A stretch of 64,000 nucleotides of DNA from Lumbricus terrestris (GCA_949752735.1 OX457038.1:58557906-58621905), one strand, 5' to 3'. Shown: positions 25,565 through 37,174, counted from the stretch's first letter. The notes: generated from the letters alone by a model not told the origin. Program-made: numbers and translations.

Positions 25565-26602
25565 TGTCACTACCATCAAAATCTAGGGTTTTAAATCTAG
25601 TTTTAATAGGGAACTTTATGCTCAGAGGCCTTTGGGTGATCAATATTAGAATGAGCTAGGACCTAAAACAAATGTAGCTGAGATTCGTTTAAAGATTATA
25701 TTATAATAAAACAATATCAAACAGTAAAATACAATCAATAATCCTATCTACTTATTTGTGGCGTATTATCTAATAATATTATAGCTTGTTTCTTATCTTC
25801 CACGTTGGACTTTTCCAGCGTAGATGTAGAAGTTCTTCAGTTCGTATGGATTGGAATGAAGGTTCGAAGAGGAAGGAAGGTCACCTTCTTCTTGTTTGCC
25901 GTCGTTTCCAATTCTCTTCTGTAGCTGCGTAGACGGAGAATGCTGTAGCTGGCACAGCACTCTGTAGTTTCGTCCGCCTCGTTGTTTCTCCACAAGCAAC
26001 GGTAGCTTCTCGTCGCTTGCTCGTCTTGTAGTCGTTTCGCCCCTTTCTTCTGCCGTCGAACTCCAATCGCAATTGCAGTTCCGAATCGACCTTCTCCCGA
26101 TGTCGAATCGCAGTTCACTCGCAAGTGTCACATCAAACTTCGCAAAGTTTCGTTCGACACGCCCTGGTATCTCTGTTCCCAAGGACTTGTAGTCTCACCA
26201 GTGGGACAGGCCGACAGCGTGTCGCCTTCCACACCCAATTCACCGTCAGATCTTCTGAATTACCGACGAGAACGCCACGTTTGACTAATGGCCGTTCTCG
26301 CTCAGAAATCTACGTCTTCTTCCTTCGCCATCTTTTCGCTGTCTAGCTTTATCGTCTGCCGTTGTTGCCGTCTGCTCAAGTTTGACGCTGCTTTCCGCCC
26401 TCCGTTGTATTTCAATAATTGATGTAGCGCGTATTCAAGAATTGTTATAGCGCTATTATTATTATCTAACTTAATGCCACAAGTAATATTAATTATAATC
26501 TACAATACGCCACATATTGTCTAGCTTAATTCTTACCTATTTAATACTTATACAATGCATCATTTAATAGGTTTGTTTGATAAGAAGCATTCTACCGCTA
26601 CA
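25565..26602 (-). repeat. 3' LTR of element C
   Basis: 1038 bp, TG...CA, matching 48903-49940 at a constant offset of 23338 with no indel. On the element strand it starts TGTAGCGGTAG and ends GTAGTGACA. Open frames inside it (129 aa and shorter) are present in both copies, but nothing suggests they are translated. Confidence 0.95.
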
Positions 26603-26617
26603 AATGCCCCTCCTTCA
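26603..26617 (-). promoter_or_regulatory. Polypurine tract of element C
   Basis: On the element strand GAAGGAGGGGCATT lies immediately upstream of the 3' LTR, the expected plus-strand primer site for reverse transcription. Confidence 0.7.
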
Positions 26618-26759
26618 AAAGACTGTTTACAGGCTTTAACAAACTCACCTACTTAACAAACTAACCTAGTAAACTAATTCACTTACTATACACGACATGA
26701 CAATTAATACACTTTACTCACTGGCTTACACTTCTTCATTTACTTTATCTCAACTTATA

Positions 26760-29167
26760 CTACACAATCCCTCTACTTAAATAGTCGGACATAACATTTT
26801 CGGACCCTTTAATATATCTAATGTTAAAGGAATAGTTTTGGAGTGCCAAACTCCATCTCATCACCCTTGCATTTTTCATTCGACCCTCTTTCATATATTG
26901 CAATCCGCAATGGTCTGTCTCAATTGTAAATGTCTTTCCACAAAGATATCGGTCGAACCTGCTTATACCCCACATGATTGCTAAGCACTCTCTCTCTTCC
27001 ACAGAATATCTTCTCTCTCGCTCTAACAGCTTCCTGCTCGCATACGCTATGGGATGATTCGTCCCCTCGTACTGCTGCATTATCACACATCCGATTCCAC
27101 TCCCACTTGCATCAGTTTGTAGGATGAAATCCTTCTCTAAATTTGGAAGTCTCAGAATTGGTTCTTTCGCCAATTCGTTCTTCAACTTTGTAAAACTATC
27201 TTCCAGCTCTTCATTCCATTCTACCATTCCAGGTGCTATCTTTTTCGTTAAGTCACTTAACGGTGCCATGATTTCCGCACAGTGTGGTATGAATTTCCGA
27301 TAATAGTTTATCGCTCCAAGAAAACTCCTGACTTGTTTCTTTGTCTTTGGACGTGGCATGTCTACTATTTTATCCACTGATTTCTCCTTTGGACTTATGT
27401 CATCCTTGTTCAACGTATGTCCCAAAAAGTCAATCTTTCCATATCCTATTGAACACTTCTTCGGCTTCAATGTCAAATTCGCTTGTCTCACTCTTTCGAA
27501 AAATATCTCCAAAGTCTTCAAATGTTCTCTCCATCCTTTATTATGCGCTAGAATGTCGTCGACATAACTTTCAAGATTTTCTGTTCCTTGAAGAATCTTC
27601 CTGATTAAACGGTTGTAACTTGACGCACTATTGATCAATCCAAAAGGCATCACATTGAACTTGTATATCCCATTGGCACATACAAATGTAGTGTAGTCTT
27701 TCGATTCTGGACTCATAGGGATCTGCCAATAACCCTTGCAGAAATCGAACTTGCTGTAGATTCTACTACCACTCAACTTATTAAAAATATCCTCATTTGT
27801 CATCATAGGCTCAGGATCAAATATTGTAAGCTTGTTCAGCTGTTTGTAATTGCAACACAACCTATTGCTTCCGTCTGATTTCTTGACAACCACCAGCGGT
27901 GCTGCATAAGCTGCCTCTGATCTTTCTATCACCTTATTGTCCAACATCGTCTGGATCTCCTTATCTATTTCTTTTTGCAAATGGTATGGTGTTGGATACG
28001 CTCTTTGTCTTACTGGTTCTTCACTCGTCAAATGTATTTCATGCTTTACTAAGTCTGTTCTCCCAGGCTTGTCTGTGAATATGTCTTCATATTTCTTCAG
28101 TAGTTTCCTCATTTCTCCTTTTTGTTCTTCATCCAAATCAGGATTTATATCCACATCTTCATAGGTCTCTGTTTGTTCACTTACATATAAATCCAATATT
28201 TCTTCTTCTTCATCTTCTCCCACTTTTCCGTCATATACTACTGCTGAAATGTACGCTACGGTCTCGGCATCTTCTCTTTCGTGGTATTTCTTCAATATAT
28301 TAATGTGATATGTCTTTATCTTTCCTTTCTCGATTTCAACTCTGTAATCATAGTCTCCAATCTTCTCTCTCACAACATATGGCCCTTGCCACTTTACTAA
28401 CATCTTGTTCTTACAACTAGGCAATAGTAACAACACCTTATCACCCATTTCCAACTTCCTGTATCTCGCTTTCCTGTCATAATACTTCTTGTTTTTAGCG
28501 TTCGCTTTGTGTATCGCCTTCTGCGCCATATCACAAGTCTCCTCAATCCTTTCTCTCAAATCCTGCATATACGTATACACGTCCTTCACTTCTTCTTCCA
28601 CTGTCTCATTGGTCCATAACTCCTTCAGGATCTGCACTGGTCCTCTACAGTCTACACGATCTACCAAATATTAGTTCGAATGGTGTGAAACCGTGACTCT
28701 CATGTACTGTGTCTCTCAACGCAAACAGTAATGGAGCTATATAACGATCCCATTCTTTCGCTTGTTCACCAATCAACTTCCTCAACGTCGCTTTGATGGT
28801 TCCATTAAGCCGTTCTACACATCCATTGCCCATTGCATGATATGGACTCGTCATGGTGTGTTTTATCAATAGCATCTTATTTACTTCAGCCATGAGTTCA
28901 GAAGTGAACTGGCTTCCACGATCAGTATGGATCTTCTGAGGCACTCCCATACGACAATAAAATCCGAACAAAGCTTCTGCAACTTCCTCAGTACTAATTC
29001 CTTTCAATGGAATAGCTTCCGGATACCTTGTACTCAAATCTATGATGGTCAATATGTATCGATAACCCCTTGCAGACATAGGGTTAACTTCTCCGATTAT
29101 GTCTATGCATATGTGTTTGAATGGTACATCTAATACAGGTAGATGACCCATAGGCGCCTTGTGGTTC
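26760..29167 (-). pseudogene. pol: Element C pol, 3' part: integrase core, RT, RNase H (frameshifted)
   Basis: Reading on the minus strand from 29167: integrase core with CIDIIGE, HTDRGSQF and GCVERLNGT supplying the DDE residues, then a GPYVV-type integrase C-terminal module, RT with YVDD, and RNase H beginning TDASGSGIG, ending at the stop at 26760. Integrase therefore precedes RT. The frame breaks at about 28644-28657, where a 7-bp near-tandem duplication (TCTACAG/TCTACAC on the plus strand) shifts it after 'FELIFGRSC'. The N-terminal integrase zinc-binding part lies 17 kb away at 46114-46443 because B inserted here. The two halves join in frame across the GTTC duplication. Confidence 0.93.
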
Positions 29168-29833
29168 TGTAGCGATTGTATAACTACGCTACAGGTTTCG
29201 GGTCGCTAATATTATTTTATTTAATTTTTGATCGATTATGGGGTTTCAGGGATCTGATATATTTGTTTTATTTCTGTATTTTTGAGCTGCCTTGTGTGAC
29301 CTATATTTTAATGTTGATTTGCGCTTGACACGGGTCACAGCGACCGCTGACGTAGGCAGCAGTCGTTGCTGTTCCATTAATTGGTATATGTTCACACGCT
29401 CTCAGCGATCGTCGGTCGCTGTCTTCAAAGGCCGTGCCGCTTGCAGTCGATGAGGGTAATTAAACTTTCGCACGCTCTCTGAGGTGGTCTGATGATCAGA
29501 GTGAGCGAGGAATACAGCCAGCCAGACAAGCACAGGCAGGGACACGGATTGAGAAGGAAACACCGTTGGCGTGTGGGTCTGTGTACGTGTGTTTTCTCAA
29601 GGTTGAACTGGTGCATTTGATGCCTACGTGATCAGCGGCAGATGGCGCCTTTCAGAAGGAGAGATAGAAGGAGAAAGATAGTGAGCTACAGACAGACGCA
29701 GAGATACACAGGAGAGGACGCACGTGGCAGCTGATTCTTGCCGCCTTGAAACAGCTGCGTTGCTGCTGGGTTTGCGCGCGCGGCTCGCTTGCTGGTCATG
29801 CGCAGAAAGGGGGACGCTCTCCTTGTCAGGCAG

Positions 29834-29898
29834 TAATAAAAGAGCAGCGCAACGCTGAGAGGCTCAGTTGCGCACAGGATCTCAGGGCGGTCGGATGT
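29834..29898 (+). promoter_or_regulatory. LTR core promoter: TATA-like, Inr, DPE
   Basis: TAATAAAAG at 29834-29842 lies about 31 bp before an Inr TCAGTT at 29864-29869 (A at 29866 as +1, consensus TCAKTY). GGATGT at 29893-29898 occupies exactly +28 to +33 and fits the DPE consensus RGWYVT. The combination and spacing match metazoan, especially arthropod, core promoters. The same elements occur in the 3' LTR at +14575. Confidence 0.6.
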
Positions 29899-30028
29899 AT
29901 TGCGGCGGTTGGTAGTTTTAGGCTCGATCAAGTTGGTGAAGCATGGCCAGGATAAGCGCCTGCTTGCACTAGTTGCGCATACACGGATTCTGTCGGCGAT
30001 TCATTCTCTCTCGACATGGAGTCGATTA

Positions 30029-30034
30029 AATAAA
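30029..30034 (+). terminator. Polyadenylation signal of the B LTR
   Basis: AATAAA lies about 165 bp downstream of the proposed start site. In the 3' LTR (44604-44609) it would end the transcript well before the repeated Gag fragment. Confidence 0.45.
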
Positions 30035-30812
30035 AGAGTTTGTTTGTTGCGAGAAATACATCAGCGTCGCTGCAAGTTTTGTCTTCGCTCTCGCTTCGGA
30101 TATATTCCTGGATTACTAATTCAAGGCCTCTCTTCGCCCTGTCACACGGAGTGATTTATCGTGGGCTTCGAATCGTCAGCGCTCTGCTCTCGTTCTTCGA
30201 AATTGTGTTGCGAAGCGGTTGTTCGTATGGTTGCCTAAGGGCGTCTTTCTCAAACGGCTTGGATAAATAGCCGAAATTGTTGTTCATTGCGAGAAATCAG
30301 CATCGGATTTAGCTGATCTTTTCGGGCGTTTCAAACTCGACGCCTTTCTGTGTGTTTCGTCGCATCTCTTGGATATCGTCTTCGTCGCTGTTCTTCGCAC
30401 ACGATCGGCTTTGTCCCTTGTCTTCGGACATAAGGTACGCTTTATTGGGGAATTAATACGATCGGTTATTAAGACATTTTGGGCTGAACTGAAATTGGCT
30501 GTGGGACTTGAGAGTCAATCGGGAGTTAAGTTAGGCATACTCCGGTTGATAGGTGTTTGCATTGAATTGTTGCATTTGATTTTCATTGAATGTCTTTACA
30601 AAGGATAGGAACTGATAATTGAACTTACTGACTTTTATGTTTGATTGCTTTGAGCATAATTGATGTCAATTGAAGATTCAAGTGATTGTGAATAATAAGA
30701 AATATTAATTAAACTTCTGACTTTGATCATTGATGGCATTGAATGCAACTGACGTTGAATGAATACTTGATTGATTGTGAGCTCTAAAGATAGAAGTCAT
30801 TTCTATAGCGCT

Positions 30813-33800
30813 ATGGAGGAATCTAGGCCAGTCACCCCTGCTCAGCCTTCACGGCCCCCTTCTTCTATGGAGGTATTGCTCGAGGCAATACAGACTAACG
30901 CTAAGTCAACTCATGATGCTATGACTTCTATACAGTCGTCTTTGCAACTGAATGCCAGAGACACGCAAGAGGCGATTGCCACGGTGGAGTTTAATGTCCT
31001 GGCAGTGCAATCAAATGTTAGCGATGCTATTTCCTCAGTGCAATCAAATGTAAGAGAGGAAATCTCTTCTGTAAAATCTTATGTCAGAGATACGCAGGAT
31101 GCAATCACCTCAGAGCAATTAAATGTCAGGGAAGCGCTGACGGAAGTTGTATCACGATTGGAAAGGCTAGAGGCATCGCCGGTACCCAAGCCTGCTGTGG
31201 ATTTGAACCCTGGTTACCTCACCGCTATTACCACTGCGGACGCGCCATACCACTCGACCATCGGCCTGGAGGAAACTTTGGGTGCTAGGCCTAAAGATTT
31301 CACGCAACCTGGTATATTGCGGAGAAGTGATAGATTGGCTGGTAGGCCGCCAATTTCATATAGGGAGTACGGTAGTCGAAAAGACTGGCCGCCTTTCCTG
31401 GGTTGGGAATCGAACCCAGAAGTCACCTCATCCTGTCCTCCCTCTATCTCTAGAGCTCGTCCACAGCAGCACGCGGCCATATCGAGCGAGGATCCGGAAG
31501 TGGCGACTCCGGGGATGCCGATAGGGGCGGGCGTTACAATTGGTCCCAGCCAGTGGGGTCAAATTAGTTCTAGAGATTTTGGCGATGATAGGTTAGAAGA
31601 GGAAACTGACTATGCTAGAACAGGCGAAATGGCAATTTCTTTTGAAAGAAGGAAGGAAAGGGAATTTGCTGATATTGTGGATATAATGTCTGATGATGGT
31701 AGTGTAGACATTGAAATCAGCAAGATAATGGAATCTAGACCTAAAACTGTTAAAATAATTGATAACAGAATGCATGCAGCACGGCAACCGGAGTTTAGAA
31801 ATTTGGAAATAAATAAACCGATCGCTAATAAATTGTCACGGGAGGGGGGTGATAAGGTCAATCCAGTTCCTTTTGCCTCTTCGTCGCCTTCCCACGGTGC
31901 ATATTCTCGACTTGATCCGCAATGGAGGATGCAAGAACCGCCTGCGTTCGTCGATCCACAAAGAGCGGAAACGGCGCAGCACCGGATCGACAGCCGGCAA
32001 CCAACGTCGGGAATGCCGACCTCAATGCCCAACGGTGCTTTCCACGGTCGTGCAACTTCGACCATGGTTGGTCGAGACTACGCTCGACCCGACCTTCCTC
32101 CTGGACCAGCGGCGATGGCAACGGTCGACTGGATGCAACCATACGCTCGTCCCGACCATTCAAACATGCCGTGGAGGTATGCTCCGACCTACGCTCCGAA
32201 CGCTTTCTACGGTAGCAGCGACAACCGGGTTTGGGTCGACCCGCCTCGCTGTCTCGACCCGCTTCGACCAAGCGACGCCGTCTTTCCTCGGTGGCCAACG
32301 GTCGTGGAATCGGCGAGGATGAGTTCATGCCTGGGTGCGCAGAACTTCGGATTTAGCCGTGACGCCGAATTACCGCGATGTCAGACGGTAACGAAGTCGA
32401 CACCTCTGGAGAAGAATGAAACGACGGGCGATGATAAAGCGACGTCTGCGGTTGGTGAAACGAGAGCACGGACGTCTACCAACGCTTCAGTCGGCCCTAT
32501 TAAAGTTGTCCCGACGACCACCGTCGCAACGCAAACGACCGGCGACTGGGGGTTACCGTCGATCGGTTCAAAGGGAACAATCAAGGAAGCAGAACCGACC
32601 GCGTCGACGACAGCTAAAGAGGGCGAGGCCAAACAGTCGTCGCCTTCGTCTACCAAGCCAACACAATTCCTGAAACTCGGGTCTTTTAGCGGAAAGACGG
32701 ACGTTGAAACATTCTTACGAAAATTCTCCGTGTGCGCCAGGAATAACAGATGGACGGACGAGGAGAGATTGAACCAATTAGTAGTCTCATTGGTTGAACC
32801 GGCGACTCATTTGCTGAGCGAGTCGAACGCAGATGGCCTGGACACTTGGACGGCTTTGGTCCAGCGACTTCGTGAACGATACGGCAACGCTGAACAACAA
32901 GCCCTGTTCCAAACGCAGCTAAGCACCAGGAAACAGAAAGTCGACGAGGATATGGGCGTCCTGGTGGACGACATCCGACGTCTCTCCACGCGAGCCTATC
33001 CGGGTTCCTCGACGGCTCACAGCGAAGCAATTGCTGTTCGGGCATTCTTGGATGCCCTGAGAGATAGAACGCTTGCTCTGAAAATCCGAGAGCGAGAACC
33101 GAGATCCCTCGACGAAGCCTACAAGGTAGCGATGCGATTGGACGGCTATCAGAAAGCAGAAGACGGTGGCCATGAGCAGCACGAACGTCGACATGGACGA
33201 ATCTACGCGATTAAAGAAGAAGAGTCGGAAATAAAGGACCTGCTGCGACGAATGGAGAGACTGGAGAAGATGGAGCGGCAACCCGTGTCGGCGCCACAAT
33301 ACAGAGACAATAATCGCGGGTCGTGGACAGGTCAGAACGGGTCAATCGGAAATGGTCGGTATAACGTTAACGGAGGGAACTGGCGGAACAATCAACGCTG
33401 TTCGATCTGTAATAGAACAGGTCATTGGAGTTCTACGTGCAGATACCGACAGGCGGCGGAACCGGAAGCTGGACGATCGGCGCGGAGATGCTTCGAGTGT
33501 TCAGCAACGGACCACATAGCACGCTTCTGTCCTCTTCGACAACAGCAGCAGGCTTCACCTAGCGACAACCTTGGACAACCTGTGGGCGATGACCACGACA
33601 ACCCCAGCGTTGGCCGTGTGTTCGCTGTTCGGTCCGCTCCAGCGCCGAGCAGGGACCAGCGGAACGGGCAGAACCAGGAGCGTCGGTCCCGGAGGTCGCC
33701 ATCATCGTCGAGGAGGCGAGACAGTGGTCGGAACTCACCAAGAGAGGAGCGACGCTGTTTCTACTGTGACGACAGTTCGCACCTTTTGAGGAGCTGTCCG

Positions 33801-33893
33801 CTTCGCAATGGACCCCCTGAGGACCGGTTCTGGAGGATGCTGGGAGAACCGACCGGACTTCGTCCGCCTGAGAACTTGACGTCAGCTGGGTAA
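30813..33893 (+). CDS. gag: Gag polyprotein of element B, starting within the LTR
   Basis: 1026 aa from the ATG at 30813; the frame is open 14 codons further up but has no earlier ATG. Residues 1-242 are encoded in the LTR and include a predicted coiled coil (repeated 'VQSNVREEISSVKSYVRDTQDAI'-like heptads, about 20-130). About 243-620 is Ser/Pro/Thr/Gly-rich and probably disordered. About 620-775 is a retrotransposon capsid domain (FSGKTDVETFLRKFS, TWTALVQRLRERYGN). Three CCHC knuckles follow, starting near residues 863 (CSICNRTGHWSSTC), 893 (CFECSATDHIARFC) and 982 (CFYCDDSSHLLRSC). It should form particles and bind RNA. No protease or pol follows. The PBS is translated as part of the protein. 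Confidence 0.9.
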   Translation: MEESRPVTPAQPSRPPSSMEVLLEAIQTNAKSTHDAMTSIQSSLQLNARDTQEAIATVEFNVLAVQSNVSDAISSVQSNVREEISSVKSYVRDTQDAITSEQLNVREALTEVVSRLERLEASPVPKPAVDLNPGYLTAITTADAPYHSTIGLEETLGARPKDFTQPGILRRSDRLAGRPPISYREYGSRKDWPPFLGWESNPEVTSSCPPSISRARPQQHAAISSEDPEVATPGMPIGAGVTIGPSQWGQISSRDFGDDRLEEETDYARTGEMAISFERRKEREFADIVDIMSDDGSVDIEISKIMESRPKTVKIIDNRMHAARQPEFRNLEINKPIANKLSREGGDKVNPVPFASSSPSHGAYSRLDPQWRMQEPPAFVDPQRAETAQHRIDSRQPTSGMPTSMPNGAFHGRATSTMVGRDYARPDLPPGPAAMATVDWMQPYARPDHSNMPWRYAPTYAPNAFYGSSDNRVWVDPPRCLDPLRPSDAVFPRWPTVVESARMSSCLGAQNFGFSRDAELPRCQTVTKSTPLEKNETTGDDKATSAVGETRARTSTNASVGPIKVVPTTTVATQTTGDWGLPSIGSKGTIKEAEPTASTTAKEGEAKQSSPSSTKPTQFLKLGSFSGKTDVETFLRKFSVCARNNRWTDEERLNQLVVSLVEPATHLLSESNADGLDTWTALVQRLRERYGNAEQQALFQTQLSTRKQKVDEDMGVLVDDIRRLSTRAYPGSSTAHSEAIAVRAFLDALRDRTLALKIREREPRSLDEAYKVAMRLDGYQKAEDGGHEQHERRHGRIYAIKEEESEIKDLLRRMERLEKMERQPVSAPQYRDNNRGSWTGQNGSIGNGRYNVNGGNWRNNQRCSICNRTGHWSSTCRYRQAAEPEAGRSARRCFECSATDHIARFCPLRQQQQASPSDNLGQPVGDDHDNPSVGRVFAVRSAPAPSRDQRNGQNQERRSRRSPSSSRRRDSGRNSPREERRCFYCDDSSHLLRSCPLRNGPPEDRFWRMLGEPTGLRPPENLTSAG
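31541..31560 (+). other. Primer-binding site of element B
   Basis: TGGTCCCAGCCAGTGGGGTC begins 2 bp after the LTR end and starts with TGG, complementary to a tRNA CCA end. I cannot name the tRNA. It lies inside the Gag frame (residues GPSQWG). Confidence 0.6.
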
Positions 33894-36431
33894 CTCTGTT
33901 AAATGACCGCATAATCGCGGCCGTTATGAATGCAGAAGCACCTGTAACCATGTTTTATTTTGATTTTGATGAATACATTTTTGATTTACATGTGGAAGGC
34001 TTTACATGTGTGTTACTGTGTAAATAACTGTATTCTTGCATCGTATGTTGTGCATTCATATGTGTATTGCATACTGCGTAGTATTAATATTTGTATGCCT
34101 TGCATTGTATTTCAGCGATGGACAATTTCAGTATTGCCTCTGCTGTAGACAGAAAACTGGACTGTCATTGCCTGCATTGCGCTATATAAATATTGATTTT
34201 TCCAGTAGATATATATAAGATTGCCTATATTAGTTAAGGCCTTGATCACGATTATGTGACCTTGAACTTAGACTTGCAGTGGAATTAGCCATGATGATGT
34301 GATTATGTGATATTATGACCTGCGTTAAAATAGTAGGCCTATGTCTCTAAGAAGTAATTGTGAGATAACGCTCAAAGTCGAAATCTGCATTAGGCCTATG
34401 TCCCGCTCTATCTATAACCTGATTTACGAAAAATAATTTAAAGAGATTTGCACAGTTAAATTTTAATGCTCCTAATTTCTGTGGTAGTGTTTTTATATGC
34501 GTAACTATTGTCATCGCATATATATATAATTGTATGGATGCATAACTGATGATTTAAAGAGGCGCTGAATGAATGCTTTAAGGCCCATATTGCGCTTAAC
34601 TGCAATCTGTCGGGATTAGGCCTATATAATTCTGAGGATTTGAAGACAAATTTCGGCATTTTATATCAATTAGGATGATAGGCCTACTTGTTTTAATAGC
34701 CTAACGCTGAGGAATAGGCAATAATTTAGTTATGCTGTGTAATTTCTGCATTAGGCCTAGTTTTGCGGTTTTGCCTGATTCCCGCCTGCAATGGAATTAT
34801 ATGGTTAAACTCCGTTGCCTAATAATATTTATTAGGATTAGGCATAAAATAATTAGGATCCTTTTTGTGTATAATGAAAAAGGCTGGCCGTTCAATTTCC
34901 TATTTGAGCTATAGGCAAAACGTGCCATGTAAGGTTTATCGATAATTCTAGCTTTAAAAGGTTTTGCTAAGTTTTGTTGATTGACCTAGTTTTGAGGCCT
35001 AATTTGCTGTGCATGGACTAATTTTGGGCCGGGTTAGTATAACTGCCGGTCGTTCCCACGACTTCTACAGCTGAAATTGTAGAGAGAGGGGGAGAACGAC
35101 GGCGACACAATAAAGGCGATCGCGCTCGTCCTTGGCCCTGATTTATCAGTGCATATAATGTCACTTTGGATGGCCAGATTATTGATTGCTTTAACGTAAG
35201 GAAATCAGCGGAAATATAACCTTATATTTGATTTGTTGCATAGGACTGTAATATACAGTTTTAATGCATAGATTTTATCCTAATTCTTAGAAGAGCTTAA
35301 TTAGGATTATTTTCACTTTGTGCAGAAACAACGCGACCTTAGTCGTACGATGCACTTTGACCTACATGTAAAACGATCATGTTCAATTGCCTAATTCTCA
35401 CAGCCAGACGCACGCTGTAGATGCACTGCGTGGGGGGGGGGAATAGAGACACAGGAGTCGACGCATCAAAGAGCGGCGATTAATTAGCAATCGTTGTTTC
35501 CCAGGCGCGTGGGTGGTCCCGTTAGTCTCCGCTGCATCTCTGATAGAATGAAGGAAAGATAATAGGCCTTGATGCTATGCAATGATGCATAAGGATTTAT
35601 AGTAGACTAAAGTGGCCTAATGTTGATTTGCGCTTTAGACTAAGATCTCATATTAAAATCATGATAATCCTTTTAGGCCTAGAATTTTTACGATTATACA
35701 ATGTGACTGTTTTGTAACTTTAGCCTATGTTTAAATGGCCTATTTTAATTCTGTGCATAATCGGTTGCATTTTTAAGTAGGCCTACTGAAAGATGTTGGG
35801 AAGAGAGCGGCTTATTGAGCTGAAGTTAGGCTAAGTCTCTTACGGTAAGCTTTGATGGGAGCCTACGGATAGTTATAACAATTATAAGCTTTGGAGACTT
35901 AAGCTGTGTGTGTAGTCTCAGGTAATTTGCTATGATAGCACCGTTGTTAATGGGATTAGAGACTTAGGTTTAACTGCTTAGATGAGTCTTTAAATGTAGA
36001 CGTTTGCCTACAGTGAAATGCCTAAAGAAGTCTCTATGGTAAAGGCTATGGGTGGCCTATTAATCAGATGACCTGTTGTAAAGGTAACGAAGGTCTAGTG
36101 GTTTTTGTGGCTGTCCCGTGGGTTCTTAAGTCAATGCTTGCCGTGGAGGACTTTGTGCTTAACTAAACTCAAGGAGACCTATATATAGAATTGCTTTTGA
36201 GCTTCACTGAACTATTAGCGATGGAGCTATAAAATTATAATCATAATAATGTGTATTTCTTTTGCTTGAACTGACAGTCGACGCTAAAATGTGAACTTTG
36301 TGATGCTTACGTTGAGGACTGTTCATTGCATATATTTTTAATTCTTGCATTTGAATCATTGATGTAAAAATTGGAGTATGGCCTTACTAACATTTCAGGA
36401 TCCATTTTTCCAATTAAAGGGATCCTGAAAT
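33894..36431 (+). other. Non-coding internal region of element B
   Basis: About 2.5 kb where an autonomous element would carry pol. No pol-like frame or remnant is visible in any frame. It is AT-rich and holds seven exact TAGGCCTA palindromes between 34333 and 35783. It ends in a hairpin with 12-bp arms ATTTCAGGATCC (36392-36403) and GGATCCTGAAAT (36420-36431). Confidence 0.8.
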
Positions 36432-36450
36432 CAGGGAGGGCCGAGAATAG
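36432..36450 (+). promoter_or_regulatory. Polypurine tract of element B
   Basis: CAGGGAGGGCCGAGAATAG lies directly before the 3' LTR, immediately after the 12-bp hairpin. Confidence 0.6.
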
Positions 36451-36542
36451 TGTAGCGATTGTATAACTACGCTACAGGTTTCGGGTCGCTAATATTATTT
36501 TATTTAATTTTTGATCGATTATGGGGTTTCAGGGATCTGATA
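36451..36542 (+). repeat. 3' LTR of B, left fragment (92 bp)
   Basis: Identical to 29168-29259. It is cut after base 92 by element A, whose target duplication TGATA is at 36538-36542. Confidence 0.95.
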
Positions 36543-36715
36543 TGTGAGCTAATTTTGTATAGTGTATGTGGTCAGCTAAGGGGTGAGCGTACGAATAGAC
36601 CAGCTCAAGGTCAGCTAATTGTTAAGCGTACGGACAGACAGACTTGCAGGTGGCAGACTGGCGGGAAAGTTGGCGCGGCTCGGCCGACCGTCGCCGGAGA
36701 GCGCGAGAGAGAGTA

Positions 36716-36753
<38 letters not shown>

Positions 36754-37150
36754 GGATAGAGGCAGAGAGAAGGACAGAGCGGCAGGGGGAAGAGTGTACG
36801 CCCAGACAGTGAGATAAGTTGTTGAAGGAGTGCTAGTAGGGTAAGACGTTTTAGAGAACAGTGGAGTGTGTGTTGAAAACTTTAGAGAGCAGTAAGATAT
36901 TAAGGTTGCGTTGCTGTCACAGAATTGAATCGCTTGTCGTCGTTGATGCATTGTTGTGTTATTTGCGAATATTAAAACGGAGAAGAAAATACAAGAAATA
37001 GATCTTGGTTGTAAGTGAACAAGTTAAGAACTTTAGAAACTTATACACTAGCCTTAGATACCGTCACACAGGGAATAGGTTAGGGCTAGGCTGCGCTACA
37101 GAACAGTAAGAAGAGACTGGAGAAATCGTCAGTGATTGTGGAACCTGACA
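36543..37150 (+). repeat. 5' LTR of element A (608 bp)
   Basis: TGTGAGCT...CTGACA. It contains (GACA)n at about 36718-36753. I could not place a TATA or initiator with confidence. Confidence 0.96.
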
Positions 37151-37152
37151 TT

Positions 37153-37174
37153 TGGTGACAGCGGTGGGATTTCG
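37153..37174 (+). other. Primer-binding site of element A
   Basis: TGGTGACAGCGGTGGGATTTCG starts 2 bp after the LTR. Its complement ends ...CCCACCGCTGTCACCA, resembling the 3' end of a tRNA-Leu. The tRNA identity is inferred from general resemblance. Confidence 0.65.

Larger units (their letters stand above)
29168..31538 (+). repeat. 5' LTR of element B (2371 bp)
   Basis: TG...CA ends (TGTAGCG to GCGTTACA). The first 26 bp form an imperfect palindrome with 7-nt arms TGTAGCG/CGCTACA. From the promoter elements, U3 is 29168-29865 and R starts at 29866. AATAAA at 30029-30034 would end R near 30050, leaving a U5 of about 1.5 kb. The last 726 bp are the first 242 codons of Gag. The LTR end falls exactly on a codon boundary. 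Confidence 0.93.

Noticed and set aside
29425..30608. Small frames duplicated at 44000-45183
   Set aside because: Duplicate because both are copies of the B LTR; they lie in U3/R/U5 upstream of the Gag ATG and show no conserved domain.
31388..31425. tRNA B-box-like GGGTTCGATTCCC on the minus strand in the B LTR
   Set aside because: It lies in the coding part of Gag, without an A box at proper distance or acceptor pairing; probably chance.
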